Source: JADJMO01 sp016794445 (GTDB taxonomy: Bacteria; Myxococcota_A; Polyangia; Polyangiales; JADJMO01). Taken from it: DNA of 14,695 nt. Below the pieces are notes generated by a model. That model had not been told where the DNA came from, did not search any database, and saw only the letters and a program-made list of their open reading frames with translations. Position 1 is the first letter of the stretch, and each line of letters opens with the position of its first letter. The DNA is taken from contig JAEUKC010000244.1 in NCBI GenBank assembly GCA_016794445.1, positions 1 through 14,695 on the forward strand. The letters are read 5' to 3'. The position numbers were made by a program, and so were the translations under genes. Shown here in pieces: positions 1 to 9,071 of the stretch.

Positions 1-1218
1 CTCCACGCGGCCCACACCGCGGTCGACGAGCAGGGCACGCCGATGGGCCTCATGCACCGCGACGTCTCGCCGCACAACCTGTTCGTCACCGACAGCGGCC
101 TCGTGAAGGTGCTCGATTTCGGCATCGCCAAGGGCGTCAACGAGCACACGATGACCCGGGCCGGGCACGTGAAGGGCAAGGCGAGCTACCTCGCCCCCGA
201 GCAGCTCGACCCCGACGCCAGGATCGACGCACGCGCCGATCTGTTCTCGCTCGGGATCGTCGCGTGGGAGCTCCTCACGGGCAAGCGGCTGTTCCGGCGC
301 GCGACCGAGATCGACACCATCCAGGCCATCCGCGCGCTCGAGGTGGAGCCGCCGAAGAGCGTGCGCAAGGGCGTCGACCCCGCGCTGTCGGACGTCGTGA
401 TGCGCTTGCTCTCGCGCAGGCCCGATGCGCGCCCGAGCACCGCCGACGACGTGGTGCGCGCGTTCGAGGGCAACCTCGCGCAGCGCAACGTGCGGCCCGA
501 CGGCAGCGCCCTCGCCTCGTTCGTCGAGCACATCCGCGAGATCATGCCGACCGAGGTCTCGCGGCCGTCGTTCTTGCCCGCGACGCCGTCGTCCGGGGGT
601 GCCCCGGCCGGCGGTCGCGCCGCGCAGAAGCGCGAGATCCAGGCGGCCTTCGGCGGCAAGACCGAGGAGGCCACCAAGGACGTGCAGCCGCCCGTCGAGG
701 GCGCGTGGGTGAGCGCCACCGGCGCGCCCGCGCCCGTCGACGGCAGCGTCATCGGCACCTTCGCGGTCGCCGGCGCGACCAGCAGCATCCGCGCCGATCT
801 CTCGGGCGGCTTCGAGGCGCTCGACCCGAACGATCTCGTCCTCGAGTCGAGCAAGGTGGAGCCGCTTCCGCGGTTCCCGAGGACCGCCCAGCCCACGCTG
901 GAACAGCTCCCGGCGCCGCCGAGCGGGAGCGCGGGCACGGCGCCGGCGCTCCCGTCGGTCGGTGAATCGGAGCCCCCCGCGGTGCCGGCCTCGCAAGAGA
1001 CCACCGGCCCACGCCTCGCGACCCCACTGCCGGTGCCGGCGCCGCGGAACGCGCCGAAGCCCCCGGGCCCGCCGCCGAACTTCGTGGGCGGACTCGTGGC
1101 GAAGGTCGAGCAGCTGCTCGGTCCACGCCCGCGCCCGGCCGTGATCGTCGTCGTGCTGGCGGTCGCCCTGTTCTCGGGGATCACGCTCTCGTTCTTGCTC
1201 GCGTCGCTCGTGTTCTAG
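1..1218 (+). CDS. Serine/threonine protein kinase, C-terminal part, tail-anchored (5'-truncated by window)
   Basis: The reading frame is open from base 1, so the start and N-lobe lie outside the window; 405 codons are visible. The kinase C-lobe is clear: the catalytic loop HRDVSPHN is at visible residues 19-26, DFG at 39-41 and the APE motif (LAPEQ) at about 64-68. The lysine usual in HRDxKPxN is a serine here, a variant I recall as common in myxobacterial kinases and not by itself proof of inactivity. After the kinase fold (to about residue 160) comes a long low-complexity Pro/Ala/Gly/Ser linker. The last ~25 residues form one hydrophobic helix (about 380-403) ending at the stop, so the kinase domain should face the cytoplasm on a C-terminal membrane anchor. 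No extracellular sensor domain follows. It would phosphorylate Ser/Thr of unknown substrates. The stop lies 3 bp from the stop of the convergent dUTPase gene. Confidence 0.93.
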   Translation, partial: LHAAHTAVDEQGTPMGLMHRDVSPHNLFVTDSGLVKVLDFGIAKGVNEHTMTRAGHVKGKASYLAPEQLDPDARIDARADLFSLGIVAWELLTGKRLFRRATEIDTIQAIRALEVEPPKSVRKGVDPALSDVVMRLLSRRPDARPSTADDVVRAFEGNLAQRNVRPDGSALASFVEHIREIMPTEVSRPSFLPATPSSGGAPAGGRAAQKREIQAAFGGKTEEATKDVQPPVEGAWVSATGAPAPVDGSVIGTFAVAGATSSIRADLSGGFEALDPNDLVLESSKVEPLPRFPRTAQPTLEQLPAPPSGSAGTAPALPSVGESEPPAVPASQETTGPRLATPLPVPAPRNAPKPPGPPPNFVGGLVAKVEQLLGPRPRPAVIVVVLAVALFSGITLSFLLASLVF

Positions 1219-1221
1219 GCG

Positions 1222-2001
1222 TCAGACACCCGTGCTGCCGTAGCCGCCCGAACCGCGGTGGGTGTCGTCGAGCGACTCGACCAGCTGCAGGTCGATCCGC
1301 TCGTGGCGCGCGACCACGAGCTGCGCGATGCGCTCGCCCGGCAACACCTCGGCGTTGTCCGAGCTGAAGTTGACGAGCAGCACCTTGATCTCGCCGCGAT
1401 AGTCCGCGTCGATGGTGCCGGGCGCGTTGAGGATGGTGAGCCCGCGGCTCCACGCGAGGCCACTCCGCGGCCGCACCTGGCCCTCGTAGCCGGGGGGCAG
1501 CGCCATCGCGATCCCCGTCGGCACGAGGACGCGCGCGAACGGCGCGATGGTGAGGGGGCCCTCGATCGCCGCGACGAGATCCATGCCGGCCGCGAGGTCG
1601 GTCTGGTACTCGGGGAGCGGCACGCGCACCGTGCCGATGCGACGCACGGGGACCAGGAGCGTGCCCTTCGGACGCGGCCCCATCGGACGCGCCGGCGCCG
1701 CGGCGCCAGGGGTGGGCAGGACGCGGTTGCCGATGCGCGGCGCGAGTCGCGAGGTCGTGTCGTCGGGCAACGGATCGAGGTCCATCGTCTGGTCGGGCCG
1801 GTGCCCGTGCATGCTCTGTGAAAAGTCGTGCGGCAGCGCGGGAGATCGGTTCGGCAGCGCGGGCGGTCGCGCGCTCGGTCGCGGGGGCGGCTGGGTGAGC
1901 GGAGGGATCTCGGGGAGTGCCGGCGGCGCGGGCGGGCGCCCAGTGACAGGCGCGGTGGCAGGCGCGGGACGCGGAGGCTTGGGGGGCGGGCCGCTCTTCA
2001 C
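1222..2001 (-). CDS. dut: dUTP diphosphatase (dUTPase) with Pro-rich N-terminal extension
   Basis: Hydrolyses dUTP to dUMP and PPi, limiting uracil in DNA and supplying dTMP synthesis; the family acts as a trimer. All five trimeric-dUTPase motifs are seen in order (numbering from the GTG at 2001, 259 aa): I AGMDLVA (~138-144), II RPRSGLA (~177-183), III GTIDADYRGEI (~195-205), IV GERIAQLVV (~223-231) and V GSGGYGSTG (~250-258). The core is of normal size (~140 aa), but about 110 residues before it are Pro/Ala/Arg-rich and look disordered. The start is uncertain. GTG 2001 is chosen because the Pro-rich stretch keeps GC-rich third positions and a TAGCAG hexamer ends 7 nt upstream, fitting a leaderless start; ATGs at 1812 or 1785 would give a conventional short enzyme. 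Reading further up to 2223 would overlap rplS and is rejected. The function is secure and the N terminus is not. Confidence 0.9.
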   Translation of the reverse strand: MKSGPPPKPPRPAPATAPVTGRPPAPPALPEIPPLTQPPPRPSARPPALPNRSPALPHDFSQSMHGHRPDQTMDLDPLPDDTTSRLAPRIGNRVLPTPGAAAPARPMGPRPKGTLLVPVRRIGTVRVPLPEYQTDLAAGMDLVAAIEGPLTIAPFARVLVPTGIAMALPPGYEGQVRPRSGLAWSRGLTILNAPGTIDADYRGEIKVLLVNFSSDNAEVLPGERIAQLVVARHERIDLQLVESLDDTHRGSGGYGSTGV

Positions 2002-2008
2002 CAGGACT

Positions 2009-2014
2009 CTGCTA
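2009..2014 (-). promoter_or_regulatory. Candidate -10 element for a leaderless dut transcript
   Basis: On the minus strand TAGCAG ends 7 nt before the GTG at 2001 and no Shine-Dalgarno lies between. If this is a -10 box, transcription would begin on or next to the start codon. No convincing -35 is seen. The support is the same arrangement at other genes in the window. Confidence 0.35.
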
Positions 2015-2051
2015 GAGGATCGCGGAGCGCGCAGGAAAGTGTCCTCGCTGC

Positions 2052-2081
2052 TTGACGGTGGGTGGCGTGCGTGCTTCTTTA
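2052..2081 (+). promoter_or_regulatory. Possible sigma-70-type promoter of rplS
   Basis: TTGACG at 2052-2057 matches the -35 consensus in 5 of 6 positions. About 18 nt downstream is a T-rich, otherwise poor -10 candidate (TCTTTA, 2076-2081). A start near 2088 would leave a leader of about 55 nt containing the hairpin at 2095-2121. The -10 is weak, so only the region is proposed. Confidence 0.3.
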
Positions 2082-2094
2082 CCGCCCCCCTTTC

Positions 2095-2121
2095 GGGCCG
2101 ACCGCTCATCGGTCGCAGCCC
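2095..2121 (+). promoter_or_regulatory. rplS 5'-UTR hairpin, candidate L19 leader
   Basis: CGACCG (2099-2104) and CGGTCG (2110-2115) form a perfect 6-bp stem with a CTCAT loop. Below it GGGC (2095-2098) pairs with GCCC (2118-2121) across a 2-nt CA bulge on the 3' side, giving ten base pairs in all. The structure ends 7 nt before the GGAG ribosome-binding sequence of rplS (2129-2132). A bulged hairpin just before the binding site of a ribosomal-protein gene is the usual setting for autogenous control, but no comparison with known leader families was possible. Confidence 0.4.
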
Positions 2122-2143
2122 TGTCCGCGGAGACCTGAAAGCC

Positions 2144-2500
2144 ATGCGCGCCCATCCCAAGATCAACGCCCTCGAGTCTGCCCAGCAGCGCACCGACCTG
2201 CCCGCCTTCCGCGCCGGCGACACCGTGCGGGTGCACTACAAGATCGTCGAGGGCGACAAGGAGCGCATCCAGGTCTTCCAGGGCCTCGTGATCAAGCAGC
2301 ACCGCGCGGGCGCCCGCAGCACGTTCACCGTGCGCAAGGTCTCGTTCAACGTCGGCGTCGAGCGCGTCTTCCCGACCTTCTCGCCCCGCATCGACAAGAT
2401 CGAGATCGTCGGCAAGGGCATCGTCCGTCGCTCGCGCCTGTTCTACTTGCGTGAGCTCCAGGGCAAGGCCGCCCGCCTCCGCGACCAGAAGGACACCTGA
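2144..2500 (+). CDS. rplS: 50S ribosomal protein L19
   Basis: Structural protein of the large ribosomal subunit, located at the interface with the 30S subunit. The 118-aa product matches L19 along its whole length: FRAGDTVRVHYKIVEG (~24-39), ERIQVFQGLVI (~43-53), FTVRKVSFNVGVERVFPTFS (~62-81) and the C-terminal RSRLFYLRELQGKAARLRD (about 98-116). The size is normal for the family (E. coli 115 aa). ATG 2144 has GGAG at 2129-2132, eleven nt upstream. In many bacteria rplS ends an rpsP-rimM-trmD-rplS operon. Here it stands alone behind its own divergent intergenic region, with dut upstream on the other strand and larC 79 bp downstream. Confidence 0.98.
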   Translation: MRAHPKINALESAQQRTDLPAFRAGDTVRVHYKIVEGDKERIQVFQGLVIKQHRAGARSTFTVRKVSFNVGVERVFPTFSPRIDKIEIVGKGIVRRSRLFYLRELQGKAARLRDQKDT

Positions 2501-2579
2501 GCCCCGGAGGGCCGCCTGATCCGCGTCGCTCCACGAGCTGCGCGCAGGTGGTCTCGGGTCCTCTCATCCTGCTCGAGCC

Positions 2580-3926
2580 ATGGGCCACGAGGGTCACGAC
2601 CACGACCACGACCACGAGGTGAGCGGGTCGAGCGAGGCCACGGACCCGGGGATGGCCCGCCACTCGTGGGCGCCCGAGTCACGTGCCTCGTTCGCGCCCC
2701 GCACGCAGGTCGACCGACCGCGGCAGGTGCTGCGTTTCGATGCGGTCGGTGGCGCTGCGGGTGACATGACCATCGCGGCTCTCCTCGACCTCGGCGTCCC
2801 GCGGGACGCGGTCGAGCGCGAGGTGGCTGCGACGGGCCTCACCGGCTATCGGCTCGACTTCGGTCGGCGCATCAAGCACGCGATCTCGGCGCGTTCGCTC
2901 GACGTCCACGTCGACGAGGGGCAACCCCAGCGCGACTACGCGACCATTCGCCGGCTGCTCGAGTCCGCGCCGCTCTCGCCGCGCGTGGGCGAGCTCGCGA
3001 GTCGCGCGTTCCTCCGCCTCGCCGAGGCCGAGGCCAAGGTCCACCACACGAGCGTGCAGCACGTGCACTTCCACGAGGTCGGCGCGGTCGACGCCATCGT
3101 CGACGTGGTCGGCGCGTCCACCGGGGTCGCCTGGCTCGAGGAGCGCGCGGGGGGCGAGGGAGCGCTCGCGATCAGCGTCGGGCCCCTGCCCCTCGGGCAG
3201 GGCCGGGCCAGGAGCGCCCACGGCCCCATCCCCGTGCCGGCACCGGCCGCGCTCGAGCTGATGCGCGGCTTGCCCGTCTGCGACGCCAAGCTCCCCGACG
3301 GCATGGAGGCGGAGCTCGTCACCCCCACGGGCGCGGCGCTGATCCGGGCGTTCACCGAGCTCCTGCCGTCGTCGTTCGGTCGCTGGCCGACGATGCGTCC
3401 ACTCTCGGTCGGCTACGGCGCCGGCGTGCGGGACTTCGCCGACCGCGCCAACGTCCTGCGCCTCGTGCTCGGCGAACCCCTCGAGGAGTCGAGCGCGGCG
3501 ACCCACCTGCTCCTCGAGGCCAACGTCGACGACCTGAGCGGAGAGCTCGCAGCCACGGCGATCGAAGCGCTGTTCACGGCGGGCGCGCTCGACGCCTGGA
3601 CCGAGACGATCACGATGAAGAAGGGCCGGCCAGCCCTGAAGGTGTGCGCGCTCGTGCGTCGCGAAGACGAGGCGACCACCGCGCGCGCCCTGCTCGGGCA
3701 CACGGGTTCCCTCGGGGTGCGGGTCGTCGAGGCCACGCGACACGAGCGGCCCCGACGCTTCGTCGAGGTGGACACGCCCTATGGCTCGGTGCGCGTGAAG
3801 GTCGCCGATGGCGACGACCTCGCGCGCGTCGTGCATCCGGAGCTCGAGGACTGTCGCCGCCGCGCCGAGGAGCACGGGGTGCCGGTCCGCGAGGTCGTGC
3901 GCGCGGCCATCGCCGCGGTGGGCTAG
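2580..3926 (+). CDS. larC: Nickel-pincer cofactor biosynthesis protein LarC (nickel insertase), single-frame
   Basis: LarC inserts Ni into pyridinium-3,5-bisthiocarboxylic acid mononucleotide in a CTP-dependent reaction, giving the nickel-pincer cofactor of lactate racemase (LarA) and related racemases and epimerases. Family motifs of the 448-aa product: FDAVGGAAGDM (53-63), HVHFHEVGAVDAIVDVVG (161-178), HGPIPVPAP (214-222), ELVTPTGAAL (245-254), ANVDDLSGE (314-322), TMKKGRP (345-351) and, in the LarC2 part, HTGSLGVRV (374-382). LarC1 and LarC2 lie in one uninterrupted frame; Lactobacillus larC needs a programmed frameshift. The N terminus is unusual: about 50 residues precede the normal start of the fold and begin MGHEGHDHDHDHE, a probable metal-binding tail. 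No strong Shine-Dalgarno precedes ATG 2580; ATG 2652, after GGGG, would remove the His-rich part. No larA, larB or larE is in the window. Confidence 0.93.
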   Translation: MGHEGHDHDHDHEVSGSSEATDPGMARHSWAPESRASFAPRTQVDRPRQVLRFDAVGGAAGDMTIAALLDLGVPRDAVEREVAATGLTGYRLDFGRRIKHAISARSLDVHVDEGQPQRDYATIRRLLESAPLSPRVGELASRAFLRLAEAEAKVHHTSVQHVHFHEVGAVDAIVDVVGASTGVAWLEERAGGEGALAISVGPLPLGQGRARSAHGPIPVPAPAALELMRGLPVCDAKLPDGMEAELVTPTGAALIRAFTELLPSSFGRWPTMRPLSVGYGAGVRDFADRANVLRLVLGEPLEESSAATHLLLEANVDDLSGELAATAIEALFTAGALDAWTETITMKKGRPALKVCALVRREDEATTARALLGHTGSLGVRVVEATRHERPRRFVEVDTPYGSVRVKVADGDDLARVVHPELEDCRRRAEEHGVPVREVVRAAIAAVG

Positions 3927-3980
3927 GGGCCACCGTCGACGGGCTCGCGCGCTCCCGGTTCGACGCAGGGGCCTGGTCCG

Positions 3981-3986
3981 TAGTAG
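3981..3986 (+). promoter_or_regulatory. Candidate -10 element of the lipoprotein gene
   Basis: TAGTAG lies about 78 nt before the ATG at 4064. A start near 3993 would give a leader of about 70 nt ending in the GGAGG at 4053-4057. No good -35 is seen; TTCGAC 3959-3964 lies 16 bp upstream but is a poor match. The call rests on resemblance to the other TAG-type hexamers here. Confidence 0.25.
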
Positions 3987-4063
3987 CCTGCGGCCGCCGT
4001 CGTATCCGTTCGCTGTTTCTCGGCGGCCCGAGCGCGTCGCTCGTTCCATCCCGGAGGTCCCCC

Positions 4064-5026
4064 ATGCGTCGTTTCCTTCCGCTGTTCCTCATCTCCTCCC
4101 TCGCCTTCGCCGCCTGTGACAAGAAGGCGGAAGACAAGAAGGACGACAAGAAAGAAGAGGCCAAGAAGGACGACAAGAAGGGCGACGACAAGGGAGACAA
4201 GAAGGGCGACAAGGACGACGACAAGAAGGGCGACAAGAAGGAAGACGGCCTCGTGTTCAAGGCCAAGGCGCCGGCCGTCGGCGACAAGGTCGAGGAGAAA
4301 GAGACCTCCGAGATGAAGATGGCCCTCGACATCGACGCGGGCGGCAAGAAGCAGACGGTCGACATGACCATGAACGAGTCGATGGTCAAGAAGACCGAGG
4401 TGCTCGCGGTCGACGGCAAGGCCGTGACCAAGGAGAAGGTCACCTACGTCGAGAAGAAGAAGACCGAGACCGAGGGCGGCAAGGAGAAGAAGAAGCCGAA
4501 GAGCCCGATCGACGGCAAGACCTACATCCTCGAGGCCAAGGACGGCAAGACGCTGGTCACCGACGAGAAGGGCAAGAAGGTCCCCAAGGACGAGGAGGAG
4601 GCCGTGCTGAAGGCCAACCGCGCGTTCGGCAAGCCCGACCCGGTCCTCACCGGCTTGCCCGACAAGGCCATCAAGGTCGGCGACAAGGTCGAGAAGCTCG
4701 CGAAGGCGCTCGAGGAGCACTTCAAGGACATGGACGAGAGCAAGGAGCAGCCCGAGATCAGCGACGTCGAGGTGAAGCTCGAGTCGATCGACAAGGACGG
4801 CGAGGCCGGCGTCTTCACGATCCAGCTCACCATGTCGAGCCCCAAGTCGAGCAAGGAGCCCTTCAGCATGAAGATCCCGCTCAAGGGCACGATGAAGGTG
4901 CGCGCCAAGGACGGCTTCACGACCGAGGTGAACCTCAAGGGGCCGCTGACCATGGAGGGGACCGATCCCAAGTTCAAGCTGAGCGCCAAGGGCGACATGA
5001 AGCTCTCGATCACCAACACCCAGTGA
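4064..5026 (+). CDS. Lys/Asp-rich secreted lipoprotein, unknown function
   Basis: The 320-aa product begins with a type II signal peptide: MRRF, a hydrophobic stretch, then LAFAAC with the lipid-modified cysteine at residue 18. A highly charged linker follows (residues 19-62) built from degenerate DKK, DDKK and GDK repeats. The remainder (~63-320) is still Lys-rich but has a regular pattern of alternating hydrophobic residues suggesting a beta-rich domain, for example the C-terminal segment KIPLKGTMKVRAKDGFTTEV. The start is well supported by GGAGG at 4053-4057, 6 nt from ATG 4064; the frame is open further upstream but without a better start. It is probably anchored in the cell envelope. Asp at +2 favours inner-membrane retention under the E. 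coli rule, which may not hold in myxobacteria. I recognise no enzymatic motif, and no neighbour suggests a pathway. Confidence 0.88.
   Translation: MRRFLPLFLISSLAFAACDKKAEDKKDDKKEEAKKDDKKGDDKGDKKGDKDDDKKGDKKEDGLVFKAKAPAVGDKVEEKETSEMKMALDIDAGGKKQTVDMTMNESMVKKTEVLAVDGKAVTKEKVTYVEKKKTETEGGKEKKKPKSPIDGKTYILEAKDGKTLVTDEKGKKVPKDEEEAVLKANRAFGKPDPVLTGLPDKAIKVGDKVEKLAKALEEHFKDMDESKEQPEISDVEVKLESIDKDGEAGVFTIQLTMSSPKSSKEPFSMKIPLKGTMKVRAKDGFTTEVNLKGPLTMEGTDPKFKLSAKGDMKLSITNTQ
4117..4245 (+). repeat. Degenerate GACAAGAAG-type coding repeat
   Basis: This stretch is made of imperfect 6-12-bp units around GACAAGAAG, encoding Asp-Lys-Lys runs in the lipoprotein's linker just after the lipidated cysteine. It is purine-rich on the + strand and may vary in length between strains by slippage. 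Confidence 0.7.
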
Positions 5027-5057
5027 TCGTTCCGGGGCCTCGCGCCCGGTGAAAGCA

Positions 5058-5088
5058 GAGGGCCTCGTCGCACCGCGTCGAGGCCCTC
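5058..5088 (+). terminator. Strong hairpin terminator after the lipoprotein gene
   Basis: GAGGGCCTCG (5058-5067) and CGAGGCCCTC (5079-5088) form a perfect 10-bp stem with an 11-nt loop, 31 nt after the lipoprotein stop. Only a short TTT (5093-5095) follows rather than a full T-tract, as is common at very high GC. It separates the lipoprotein from gcvP. Confidence 0.7.
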
Positions 5089-5228
5089 CGCCATTTGTCG
5101 GGTCGCTCCCGGAGCGTCCCTGTCCGGTCCTCCGCTCCGAGTCTCGGGCCGGCGACGAAACGGCGAAAATCCAGCCGCTGCGCGGGCCGCCTTGCGGGGC
5201 GCTTTCCGAGGGAGCAGAGTCGCGCGCC

Positions 5229-8102
<2,874 letters not shown>

Positions 8103-8108
<6 letters not shown>

Positions 8109-8140
8109 CGGGCTGCTGAGTGACAGGGCTGCCGAGTGAC
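8103..8140 (+). repeat. Short tandem repeat across the gcvP stop
   Basis: GAGTGAC occurs three times (8103-8109, 8118-8124, 8134-8140), separated by the related spacers GGGCTGCT and AGGGCTGCC, so about 2.5 copies of a 15-16-bp unit. The first copy holds the gcvP stop codon. The array fills nearly all of the 32 bp between gcvP and the convergent glycosylase gene. Confidence 0.75.
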
Positions 8141-9025
8141 CTAGCGGCGTCCCCACTGCGGCCGCATCCGCGGTCCGTAGCGCGGGGCGCCGACGCCTCC
8201 GGCCATCAAGAGCCGCAGCACGCGGAAGCGCTGGCCGACGTAGGGCTCGAGCAGCTCGAGCATCCGCGCGTCGTCGCCGCGCGGCTCGCCCGCGAGCGCG
8301 AAGGCCACGGTGTTCGGCAGGTGGTAGTCGCCGAGCAGGAGCGCGTCCGGGTCGCCGCGCCCGTGGCCCATCACCGTGCCCACCGTCCAGGGCCCCACGC
8401 CGCGGATGCTACGCAGCTTCTCGGGCAGCGCAGGGTCGTCCGCGAGCGCGTCGAGCCGGCGGGCCACGCTCGCCACCATGCGCACGGTGTCCGAGCGCTG
8501 TCGCTCGATCTGCACGCCGAAGAAGTCGTCGGCCGACAGCTTCGCGAGCGCCTCCCACGGCGGCAGCGCGCGCAGGCCGAACGGCGCGTCCACCCCGTGG
8601 CGACGGACCAGCCAGCGGTGGCTCTCGGCGGCGTCGCGGAAGGCGACCTTCTGCTGCAGCACGGCGTGGTAGACGCAGTCGGCGATCCACGGGAGCCGCC
8701 GCAGCCGCAGGCCCGCGTGTCGCCGCGCGAGCGTGGCGATGAGCTCGTGGCGTGGCACGAGCGCGGTCGGATCGTCGTGCAAGCCCAGGATCGCCGGCGC
8801 CTCGCGCAGCAGCAACTCGGCCTGTCCACCCTCGGCGCGGGCCACGACGGTCGTCGCGTCGCGGCGCTCGAGGTCGAGCGCGGTGAGCTCGCCGCGCAGC
8901 CACACGGCCTTGCTGAGCCGGCCCGGAGCCCGTCGCGTGGTCGGGTCGCCCTGCCCGATGCCGACCAGCAGCGTGGTGCCCTCGAAATCGAAGCCCGCAG
9001 GCAGCGAGAACGAGGTCGAGAGCAC
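8141..9025 (-). CDS. AlkA-type DNA-3-methyladenine glycosylase (HhH-GPD superfamily)
   Basis: Base-excision repair enzyme predicted to remove alkylated purines from DNA. The 294-aa product has the HhH-GPD architecture: an N-terminal beta domain (1-~90), VLQQKV (122-127) at the position of the family's conserved Q-rich helix, the helix-hairpin-helix LRSIRGVGPWTVGTV (204-218), and the GPD-type loop LLLGDYHLPN (229-238) with the expected catalytic Asp at 233. It ends with RGDDARMLELLEPYVGQR and a PRYGPRM tail, a pattern I associate with the 'DNA-3-methyladenine glycosylase 2 family' of high-GC bacteria rather than classical enteric AlkA (282 aa). Start is GTG 9025, with TACAGA ending 6 nt upstream and no Shine-Dalgarno. 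It is divergent (46 bp) from the 367-aa unknown and convergent with gcvP. No Ada-type regulator is present. Confidence 0.88.
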   Translation of the reverse strand: MLSTSFSLPAGFDFEGTTLLVGIGQGDPTTRRAPGRLSKAVWLRGELTALDLERRDATTVVARAEGGQAELLLREAPAILGLHDDPTALVPRHELIATLARRHAGLRLRRLPWIADCVYHAVLQQKVAFRDAAESHRWLVRRHGVDAPFGLRALPPWEALAKLSADDFFGVQIERQRSDTVRMVASVARRLDALADDPALPEKLRSIRGVGPWTVGTVMGHGRGDPDALLLGDYHLPNTVAFALAGEPRGDDARMLELLEPYVGQRFRVLRLLMAGGVGAPRYGPRMRPQWGRR

Positions 9026-9031
9026 CCGCGA

Positions 9032-9037
9032 TCTGTA
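9032..9037 (-). promoter_or_regulatory. Candidate -10 element for a leaderless glycosylase transcript
   Basis: On the minus strand TACAGA ends exactly 6 nt before the GTG at 9025, with no ribosome-binding sequence between. It is back-to-back with the candidate at 9060-9065 inside the 46-bp divergent gap. Confidence 0.4.
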
Positions 9038-9059
9038 CCGCGATTGCCCGGTCCGCTGC

Positions 9060-9065
9060 TATCGT
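9060..9065 (+). promoter_or_regulatory. Candidate -10 element for a leaderless transcript of the 367-aa unknown
   Basis: TATCGT, the best -10 match in the series (TA...T), ends 6 nt before GTG 9072. The intervening CCGGGG is not a plausible Shine-Dalgarno at that distance. No -35 was recognised. Confidence 0.45.
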
Positions 9066-9071
9066 CCGGGG

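Noticed and set aside
1547..2143. N-terminal extension of rplS back to 1547
   Set aside because: It is the same frame without a stop, but L19 homology starts at ATG 2144. The upstream part is antisense to dut and Gly/Arg-rich.
2501..2512. Terminator directly after rplS
   Set aside because: Only a 4-bp GCCC/GGGC stem with a CGGA loop and no T-tract, which is too weak to call at this GC content.
3160..3700. Programmed frameshift within larC as in Lactobacillus
   Set aside because: The LarC1 and LarC2 motifs lie in one continuous frame, so no frameshift is required.
5089..5228. Glycine riboswitch upstream of gcvP
   Set aside because: The leader lacks the conserved glycine-aptamer core sequences, and no tandem aptamer architecture is visible. 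The same holds for the 60 bp before gcvT.
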